Shown here: positions 50,715 to 64,000 of the stretch, piece by piece
Numbering within the stretch: position 1 is the first letter of the stretch
Layout: each line of letters begins with the position of its first letter
NCBI GenBank assembly: GCA_963978895.1
Contig: OZ022246.1
Location: 22,075,577-22,139,576, forward strand
Source of the DNA: Erpobdella octoculata
Lineage: Eukaryota > Annelida > Clitellata > Hirudinida > Erpobdellidae
DNA: 64,000 bases
Direction of reading: 5' to 3'
The notes under the pieces: generated by a model
Seen by the model: only the letters and a program-made list of their open reading frames with translations
Told to the model about the DNA's origin: nothing
The model's database searches: none
Position numbers and translations under genes: made by a program

Positions 50715-51200
50715 TTATGAAACCGCCATATTTTTTATACCCGCCATTTTGTTTTTATCCGACATCTTGTTATTTTTTATTGTTCACCAACAAAAATAGA
50801 ATACTCAATTATCATTGTTTGAATACTACAATAAATAAAATTATTACTAGCTAACGTTTTCAAATCGCAATTTTTCATTTATCCACCATCTTGGTTTTTT
50901 TTCTTTGTTCAACAGTAATATATAAAATACTCAATTGTTTTGCTTTAATTATCATTGTGTTTACAATGTTATAGAACAGCCACCTCTTGTTTCTATCCAT
51001 CATTTAGTTGTTATCCGCCATTTTGTTTTTATCCGGCATCTTGTTTTTTTTTCATTTTTTTCAATAAAAAAGATAGAATACTTAATTGTTCTGATTTAAA
51101 AACTATAATAAATAAAATTATTACTTGTTATCATTGTGTCTTTAATGTTTTCGATGCGCCATCTTTTTTGTATCCGACATCTTTAATTTTTTCGCCCGTT
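50715..51200. repeat. Diverged tandem array, about 150-bp unit, 3-4 copies
   Basis: Each unit has CGCCATTTTGTTTTTATCCG(A/G)CATCTTG, then a (C)AACA-rich part, then ATACTCAATTGTT and AATAAATAAAATTATTACT. Units differ by many substitutions. Confidence 0.7.
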
Positions 51201-52564
51201 CAAGAGTAACAGATCCAGCACTCAATAATTTTTATTTAAAGACGACAGTATTGTTGCAAATTATGGATTTACACATGGTACTTTTGTCGATTGTATTATT
51301 GGATTTGATGTAGTGAACATCTTGGTTTTTATCCTCTCAGAAATTTTCCCCAAACTGGATACGTACGGGGGGAACCTTCTCGTGTTGTTACAGACACCAT
51401 TACCTAATCGAAACAACTTTTCTTTGACTGTTTCAATTTTTCTGGGGTTTTATTTGTTTCTACCCGTCGACCTTTTTTATACTATGAAGTTCGTCACAAC
51501 AAATTGACAAAATGTGAGCCTTTACAAGACAAGGCTGTGTGAAACATGAAGGATGAGCACTAGCTTCTCAACTGCAAATCAACCACACAAATTTAGAGAC
51601 GAATAAAACATACTATATTATACTTTATAGTGGTTTAATATACATTTCTCTGTAAAAATGATATCTGGATGAGTAAAAGAAAAATTTGAATTTAACAAAA
51701 AATCTTTGACTTAGAAAATCTAATAAAGAATCAGGCAAAAAAGAAATCATGGAAGAAAGCTTAAGAAAAAAAAAAGATAGTTTATAGCAAGTTATATTGG
51801 AAATACAATAATTACATTAAGAAATATAAAGTTTCAAGTAGATAAAATGGAAGTACTCCAATATGTGATCCATTCAAAACAAGATGAAATAATACTCATG
51901 ACCAAGTAAAAATGATTTTGAAAAACTAAAATAGACCACTAAATGTGCTGAATTAAACTTCAAAGGACATAGTTTAAAGAAACAGGCTTATGTTAAAAAT
52001 CATTAACAACAGTATTAGTATTAGATCAATTTGAATACAACTGAGATTAGGAATAGGCAGAAACACAAAATAAATTTTCATGAACAGAAAATCTGAGTGG
52101 TTAAAATATCAAAAGTAGACTGAATTATGTCATTATAGACTCCAACAAGATTGGTCTTTGTAGTGATGCACAGATAATCATAATAATACTAATGATGATA
52201 ACGATATTGGTCATAATGATGATTGTGGCACTAGTGATACAGTAAGATCTGCCAATTAACAATTATTTTTCTGACAAATGTTCCTAAACCTAAATTTGAA
52301 GTTAATTTTAATTAAAGCCACAATACAAACATCTATTTCATAAATTAAATTTATGTTAAAGTTGAAAATTAAAAACATTTGCATTCATAATAAAATTTAA
52401 AAAGGTAATTTAGAAATAATATAAAATTATTTAAACACTTCTGTAGAAAAAACGTAGAAGAATCAATATCAGCATTTGAACTGCTTGAAAATCTGTATAA
52501 AAACATAAAAACGTAAAATGAAACAAATATTTTAGTATAATACTTAATTAAAAAAAAACTTTCA

Positions 52565-56738
<4,174 letters not shown>

Positions 56739-57185
56739 CTTCGTTCTTACCCGACCAATCGCAGTTCAACTCACCTGCAGCTGCTGAGCAGGTTAGGTTG
56801 TTAGATTTAGACGTTCTTTGTTTTTGTGTGTAAACAATCAAAATTGATCCGAATCTCTTTTAAATTGCGAAGTGTGTACATCATTAATCTTTTATATATA
56901 ATTGTCGTTCATTTAGTTTTGTAATTAAATTTGTAGCTATAAATTTTAGCATACCGAACGCCTCGATCAAAATATTCCAAGAAGTCAGAAGTCGAAGTAG
57001 AATTTTTTAGTTTTATTATTAGTAGTAAGTAGTAGTACCACCAATTGTGTACTTAACTATTTGACAATTTACAATTAAAATTTTACGTATTTCTGTTTTA
57101 TTTCTATGAGCTTTATTGCTGGATTGGTTGATCTCTAGTCTCTAGATTTCTATTCTAGGTAAAGCTCTCAAAACGCCTTTTCAAA
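56739..57185. promoter_or_regulatory. Shared head-to-head promoter region, TRAF7-like / NEK
   Basis: About 450 bp separate the TRAF7-like start codon (minus) from the putative NEK start exon (plus). A bidirectional promoter is likely from the geometry. I see no clear TATA box and could not place transcription starts. Confidence 0.45.
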
Positions 57186-59993
57186 ATGGTAAGTGAAGCA
57201 GAATAAAAAAGTTTATAATGCATATTTGGGATTTCAAACTATTTAGTTATTTTAAATAATTTAATAACAGATTTTCATTTGTTGATGTTAAAAGGCCGAA
57301 GTCTTTGAAATTTAATATGGGGATAAAGCCTGACTGTTTAGTTTAAGTTTAACAGTTTAAGTAGAACCGTCTGTCTATTTTACTTACCATAAATATGACT
57401 ATGGGTTGATAACTTACATAATTTACATATCTATTCAAATCATTTTAATAATTTGTGACCCAAAGTCTAGCCCTAGCCCAGTAAGGTTCAGTAATGTCTT
57501 AATATTGAAATGATTTTTTCCTTATATTAATTTATTACTATTTTGAAGGCAATGGAACCTCCCAGGATGCCACCACCAGGTATTTTGGAAGACCTAGGTG
57601 AGGCGTGTGCTGCTAGCGAAAACCCTTATTGTAAACTGTCCAACTTTGAAATTGAGAAAAAAATTGGTAGGGGACAATTCAGTGTGGTGTACAAAGCAAA
57701 GTGCAGAGTAAATGATCAAATGGTTGCTTTAAAGAAAGTCCAAGTTAGTGTTTATTTTTAAAATGATTTTTGTTTTTCGTTGTTGTTGCTTTAATATAAA
57801 TCTTGTAATTATTTACTTGCTATTTAATTTTATATCTTCTGAAAATGTAGATATTTGAGATGATGGATGCTAAAGCAAGACAGGATTGCATTAAAGAAAT
57901 TGATCTCTTGAAACATCTTGACCATCCAAACGTCATTCGATACTTGGCATCTTTTGTGGGAGACAACGAACTGAATATTGTTCTTGAGTTGGCAGATGCT
58001 GGGGATTTATCCAAAATGATTAAGGTAAGGATTTTTTATCTAACAAATGATACTTTGATAATTTTATCAAGTCTTCAACCATAAGGTTGCTGGTGACTAT
58101 CCAATCACTGTTGATATGATAATGTGAAACAGATTGTAAGGAGTTAACTAAAATTAACTAGAATTTAAACTGGGTAATAAGAAAAAACAAAATTTAAGCT
58201 GCCTTGTTTTTATTCACCTATATATATCTGCCGGCATTGGCTGTCAAAGATTTCAATATAATTTGACAATTGAAACACTTTTGTGGTACATATTTTAAAA
58301 CCATCCACATTTGAAACAGCATTTCAAAAAGCAGGACAGACTGATACCGGAAAAAACTGTCTGGAAATACTTCACTCAGATATGCAGTGCTCTGGATCAC
58401 ATGCATTCAAAACGAATTATGCACAGAGGTGAATTTATTTCAAATAAATCGATTAAACTTTTTTAAAATTTAATTTTAAAAGATTTTCTTTACAGATCAA
58501 TAATGAAAAATTCCTATTTCTTGCAGACATCAAACCAGCAAATGTTTTTATAACAGCAGAGGGAGTGGTTAAGCTTGGAGATCTTGGATTAGGAAGATTT
58601 TTTAGCTCCAAATCAAACGCTGCACATTCTCTCGGTGAGAAATATTTTTGAGTTTATTTATCAATTTACCTGTTTATTCATTTAATGAAATAAAAATTTA
58701 TTGTAAATTCTATTTTAAATCCATCAGTTGGCACTCCGTACTACATGTCTCCGGAGAGAATACATGAAAATGGATACAACCTGAAGTCAGATATCTGGTC
58801 ACTAGGATGCTTGCTTTATGAGGTATGGTTTTGTTAAATTTCTATATTTCTTCTTGTAATATTTTTAGATTTAGATTTTTTTTAAAGCATTGAATACATA
58901 TGAATACTTAAATTTTGATTTTATGAATGCCGTCCGTATTCCTAATTAGTGTTAACCGCCGTTTCGCAACAAGTTGGTCTTATAACTATATTTTTTACTG
59001 TTTTTAATTGCAGTTGCAAGAATTCAGTTTTTAAACTTTAGATAAAATTAAATGCAATAAAATGATATTACTTCATATTTAAAGAGTCTTTATTTTATAA
59101 TCATTCAAGTAAGAGTGCTGCCATGTTAGTGCAGATAGAAAATAAGCTTTTCAGCTATTAACACGCCCAGATTTGAATGATAGTAACAAACTAGAAGTTC
59201 ATTTTACCTTTGATGAAAATGAGATGGACATTGACGTTCCTTGTTCGCATGTCTCTCTCTCTAGTTTCTTGAAGGAGTGGATTTGTGGTGTGATTTTAGT
59301 TTTACGACAGTTTAACTGATGAGTGCCAATGATACGATCATAACATGAATTTTGTTTTAACATTTGTCATTTTAAAATAGGCTGGACTCATCATTGAGTA
59401 GAAAATACTTAAAAAAAAATTGATAATCAGTCAATCAATTATCAGTTCATCTCTAATTGTTTAATTAATGGTTCATTTTTAACCAGTAAATAAGAGAAGG
59501 ATAACTTTGACTGTATTTTTTTCATTAATTACAGATGGCAGCCTTGCAGTCTCCTTTCTATGGAGAGAAAATGAATTTGTACTCGTTGTGCAAGAAGATT
59601 GAACAGTGCGACTATCCGCCTCTACCATCTGACAGATATTCTCAAGAAGTCTGTTTGCTTTCGTTAATGTTTTATTGTATCAATTAATGTATTATTGTAT
59701 CAATTAGTGTATTATTGTATCAATTAATGTATTATTGTATCAATTATTGTATTATTGTATCAATTAATGTATTATTGTATCAGTTAATGTATCAATTTTA
59801 GATTTATTGATGACTAGCTGGGTCGACCGAGTTTTTGTGTGCGGGTTCTTTGGTCATATACCTCCAGCCGATTGGCAGATTTTTTTTTGCATTGTAGACA
59901 CAAAATACTCCCTGATCATGCTTCTCAAGTATATAAAATTTCAATAAAATTGATTCTAGTGTTTACACTTGATGTTGATACATACATACATTC

Positions 59994-60075
<82 letters not shown>

Positions 60076-60273
60076 TATATATATATGCTGTATATATATA
60101 CACAATGAATTGTTTATATTTTTTGTTTTAGACGTTTCTGAAACTAATTAATAAAAAATTATTTATATTTCCAGTTGAGAAATTTGATCGACTCCTGCAT
60201 AAACTCTGACCCGGAACAAAGACCCGACATCAGCTACGTTTACAATGTGGCCAAGCAGTTGTATGCTCGCTGA
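57186..60273 (+). CDS. NEK7: NEK6/NEK7-type mitotic serine/threonine kinase
   Basis: Protein kinase of mitotic spindle assembly. Exons: 57186-57188, 57549-57743, 57851-58024, 58320-58428, 58527-58634, 58728-58822, 59535-59648, 60175-60273; 298 residues (NEK7 has 302). Kinase motifs: GRGQFS (P-loop), VALKKVQ (catalytic Lys), [26 protein letters not shown] (catalytic loop), GDLGLGRFF (DLG in place of DFG, as in NEK6/7), activation loop Ser in [15 protein letters not shown], and the closing [10 protein letters not shown] and DPEQRPD features. The short N-terminus without a regulatory tail is the NEK6/7 layout; sequence favours NEK7 slightly. The first coding exon is inferred to be just ATG before a perfect GTAAGT donor (57189); if wrong, translation starts at 57552. 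A polyadenylation signal AATAAA lies at 60572-60577. Confidence 0.94.
59675..59800. repeat. 20-bp tandem repeat, about 6 copies
   Basis: Unit CAATTAATGTATTATTGTAT, in the last intron of the NEK gene. Confidence 0.9.
59998..60100. repeat. (TA)n microsatellite
   Basis: About 75 bp of pure TA followed by interrupted TA, in the last NEK intron. Confidence 0.95.
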
Positions 60274-60970
60274 TGACCATTCTCTAACTGATAACAACAA
60301 ATGTTTAGCATAAATTATTATTACACTGAACTTTTTATTTGTTATTGTGATATACATTGTTTGTATTTAATGGTTTTTATTGGCTGATAGTTGAAACATT
60401 GGCCAGAATGTCAAGTCCTGCTGTGTTACATCTCTTTATGAAATAATTTTATCATAATTTTCTGCTGATATATATATATATACATGAGTTTCACACTGAT
60501 TTTTTTCAATGGGAATATATAATATTCAGAAGAAAATATATTTTTTGTATATTAAGATTACTCATGTAAGAAATAAAAGTGAACATGTTTATTTATAACT
60601 TTCAAAAATAGATGTTACACTAATTTCTGAATTTTCGCCATTGTTAAATTGTTTAAAATGTAAGGGTTATTTGATTGAATACAGTGCCACATATAACTAT
60701 TATATCATCATACTTGAAACTTCACCAATGCACTTAGCAGCACCTGCAGCTTATATTTACAAAGTGACATTATATTTGTATCTCTGTTGCACATTTTTAC
60801 ATTTTTCACATATTGAAATACATTGAATCTTTTTCTTAGTCACTTGGCAAACATTATTTTTCATCTCCGTATTTTATGCGTTTTAGGCACATTTTGTATT
60901 ATTTGTGTTTTAGCAGATTTGTTGTGTAAACAGTTTTTTTATTTATAGCAAATTAATGTTTTCAAATAAT
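60274..60970. other. Convergent 3' UTRs of NEK and alpha-arrestin genes
   Basis: AT-rich, no coding exon. A plus-strand AATAAA at 60572-60577 suits the NEK transcript. I see no clear minus-strand signal. Confidence 0.45.
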
Positions 60971-62189
60971 TTAATCATCATCTTGGAAAAAAATGTTTTC
61001 TTTCATTTCACCATCTTTCATAGGGTGCCTGAATTTCTCCAAGTCCTTCGTTCCAATGTCCTTTATTTTCAGGTTGTCGCTTTCCAGGATGTAGTTGTTG
61101 CCCGTACTGATCGGGTAGTCGGTCTCGTTCCACTGCTGTTTATTGCCCTTTCTCCTGTTGTCGACGGGGGTGCCGATAACGATCGGGAGGCTGACCTCTG
61201 TATCTGTTTCGTCGTCGAATTCTATGAGAAATTGAAGAACGTACTGAATGTCGATGAGGGCACATCCGAATAAGTTGGACTCGGGTATGAATGGCGGTAT
61301 CGGTAGACGTAGGTCGGTCCAGACCCGTTCACCGCCGTATTCGACCTTTAGAGGAAGTCAATATTCGTGGAATTATTCAGTAATTGAACACACAATAAAC
61401 AATTGAAAAAAAACCAAAAAATTTTATCATTTGACATTTACTAACTGGTAGTGAATCGAGTTTTTTGTTGACGACTTGACTGTATTGGCGACTTTGATTT
61501 TTGGCGTGGAAATTACTATTGAGTAGCAGAACCGCCGTTACGGACTTAATGTTGCTCGGATAGTCGTTGTTGATCTGTGCGTTAACGATTATATCCTCTC
61601 CTGGAAGATAACCAGTTTTCGATACTTGGAACTCCGCGTTCAGTTTTCCGTTGTTACAAAATATTAGACTACACGAAGATCGCTTCGACAGTTTCACCGC
61701 CCTCGGTCGTGACAGTTCTTGATCCTTAGCGAGATCGTAACTTCGCAAGATCAGAAACGGCTCACTCGCGATGGTCGAGCCCAGCCCTATCTGATTCTCG
61801 TGTCCTTGCTTGAGAGTGGCTCTTACGACGTATGTTATGCTGCCCATTTTTCCTATGAAAGAAGACGGAAGATTTTCAGGGAGATTGTACGTCAACGGGA
61901 AAGAATGGTTTCCCCGTGAAAGCATCGTGGCTTTATCTTCGTCGTAAACTTTTACAGTTTCGTCGACGTAAACCTCTGAAGCTCGCAGGTCGGAGCTGGA
62001 TTTTCCATGTTCATCGTCAAGTCCTACTGTTGCCTCGCCTCTGATCTGGACCGTGATCGTCTTAATAAACATATCCTCTCCCAGAGTTAAGACAACACTC
62101 CCAGACAATGTCTCGCCGGGTTCGTATTGGTATTGCTCGTCAATGTCATGATCCAAGTGGATTTCAAATTTCTTTATTGCTCCAGACAT
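60971..62189 (-). CDS. Alpha-arrestin (arrestin-domain-containing protein)
   Basis: Trafficking adaptor; family members link membrane receptors and transporters to ubiquitin ligases and endosomes. Two exons (minus): 62189-61446 and 61345-60971; 372 residues. The N-terminal arrestin domain starts IKKFEIHLDHDIDEQYQYEP and has GETLSGSVVL and IRGEATVG. It includes MGSITYVVRATLK, and the C-terminal domain follows from FCNNGKLNAEFQVSKTGYLP, with VWTDLRLPIPPFIPESN near the junction. The second exon closes with an acidic DDD end. The PPxY motifs that bind NEDD4-type ligases in vertebrate ARRDC proteins are not visible. The start is the first Met of the long open frame. GC content is higher than in the spacers, as in the other coding exons. 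Confidence 0.9.
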
Positions 62190-62753
62190 AGCAGGTGTAA
62201 ATTACCACAAAAAACTGCCCTAGACACAAGAGTTTAGTTATAAAAAAGATATTGGGATACAGTAATTAATTTTTTTAATAAATTTAGTAGTTTTTAAATA
62301 AATTGTAAAAGATGTCGACGACACTCTAAACAAACGCACCACTCTTGCGAGACTCGAGCTTTATTTTGACAAAGGTGACACAATCTTTCTGAGTAGCACA
62401 AATCCACTCAAGCGTTACCAGCACGCTCCTCCTGACCATAATACAGAGCCACACAGTGAATAAATTTGCTTGAATCTATTCATGGTGACCTGCTTGAGAA
62501 ATAAAAATCTTTATAATAATTTTATAAAACATCGTGCCGAACAATGACGTTTGATATTACGAGCATTTGTCGTTTACCTGACATTTAAACATAGGACAAA
62601 TAAAGACGCGACAAATAAACACAGACATTTGAATACGCGACAGATACCTAAACACTGGTCATTTAAACCCAAGAAATGTAATCTAAGTTTTTTAATTGAT
62701 AACAGACCAAATAGAGTTTTTATTTAAACTGGTCAATGAAAATGATAAGCATA
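62190..62753. other. 5' flank of the alpha-arrestin gene
   Basis: Holds the presumed minus-strand promoter and 5' UTR. No coding exon or repeat recognised. It ends with TAAGCATA (62746-62753), the presumed target duplication of the hAT element that follows. Confidence 0.4.

Positions 62754-64000
<1,247 letters not shown>

Larger units (their letters stand above)
48646..52564. other. Repeat-rich spacer between EML and the TRAF7-like gene
   Basis: Expected to contain the EML start exon and promoter. It has an AGTCTAGT-rich block (49085-49275), a transposon-derived coding fragment (50408-50692), hAT-like terminal fragments (CAGAGGGTCCGGATCC near 49779; CGGTATCCGCCCCTG ending near 50388) with no matching target duplication, and a 150-bp diverged repeat array (50715-51200). 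Confidence 0.45.

Overview
The window is nuclear DNA of an intron-rich, AT-rich animal. Genes are split by many short GT-AG introns (three appear to be GC-AG), the spacers are full of microsatellites and hAT-type DNA transposons, and the proteins are metazoan signalling and cytoskeletal families. The best taxonomic clue is the first gene. It is a cytoplasmic intermediate-filament protein with the coil-1A motif LASYIDKVRFLEAQN, a rod of lamin length (about 345 residues) and a lamin-tail domain. That combination is typical of protostomes outside the arthropods, so a spiralian such as a mollusc, annelid, nemertean or brachiopod is my guess. The species cannot be named from sequence alone.

Layout: 1-3284 is a transposon graveyard with nested hAT elements, each with matching 8-bp target duplications. 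3285-9008 (+) is the intermediate-filament gene, 14 exons. 9009-11624 is spacer with a long TA tract. 11625-22175 (+) is a VAV-type Rho guanine-nucleotide exchange factor, 27 exons, whose first intron holds a CAAT microsatellite, a 21-bp minisatellite and a hAT element. 22331-23693 is a complete hAT deletion derivative. 25068-25566 holds four tandem C/D-box snoRNA-like sequences. 26693-35187 (-) is an FLVCR-type major facilitator transporter, 12 exons. 37601-38491 (+) is an intronless-CDS TMEM45-like membrane protein. 40753-48645 (-) is an EML (echinoderm microtubule-associated protein-like) gene, 20 recognisable exons with the start exon not found. 48646-52564 is a repeat-rich spacer. 52565-56738 (-) is a TRAF7-like RING/zinc-finger/coiled-coil/WD40 gene, 14 exons. 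57186-60273 (+) is a NEK6/NEK7-type kinase. 60971-62189 (-) is an alpha-arrestin. 62754-64000 is a second copy of the 22331 hAT family, cut by the window edge.

The gene models were assembled by hand from conserved protein motifs, splice sites and reading-frame phase; all exon joins given here keep frame. The neighbours do not form an operon. TRAF7-like and NEK are head to head with about 450 bp between them, and EML and NEK6/7, known partners in microtubule control in vertebrates, lie within 9 kb of each other.

The most interesting finds are the snoRNA cluster, whose guides match a conserved 28S rRNA segment as I remember it; the VAV C1 domain that has lost all but one ligand of one zinc site; three successive VAV microexons (18, 17 and 14 nt); three GC-AG introns in two genes; and a NEK coding exon that seems to contain only the ATG.
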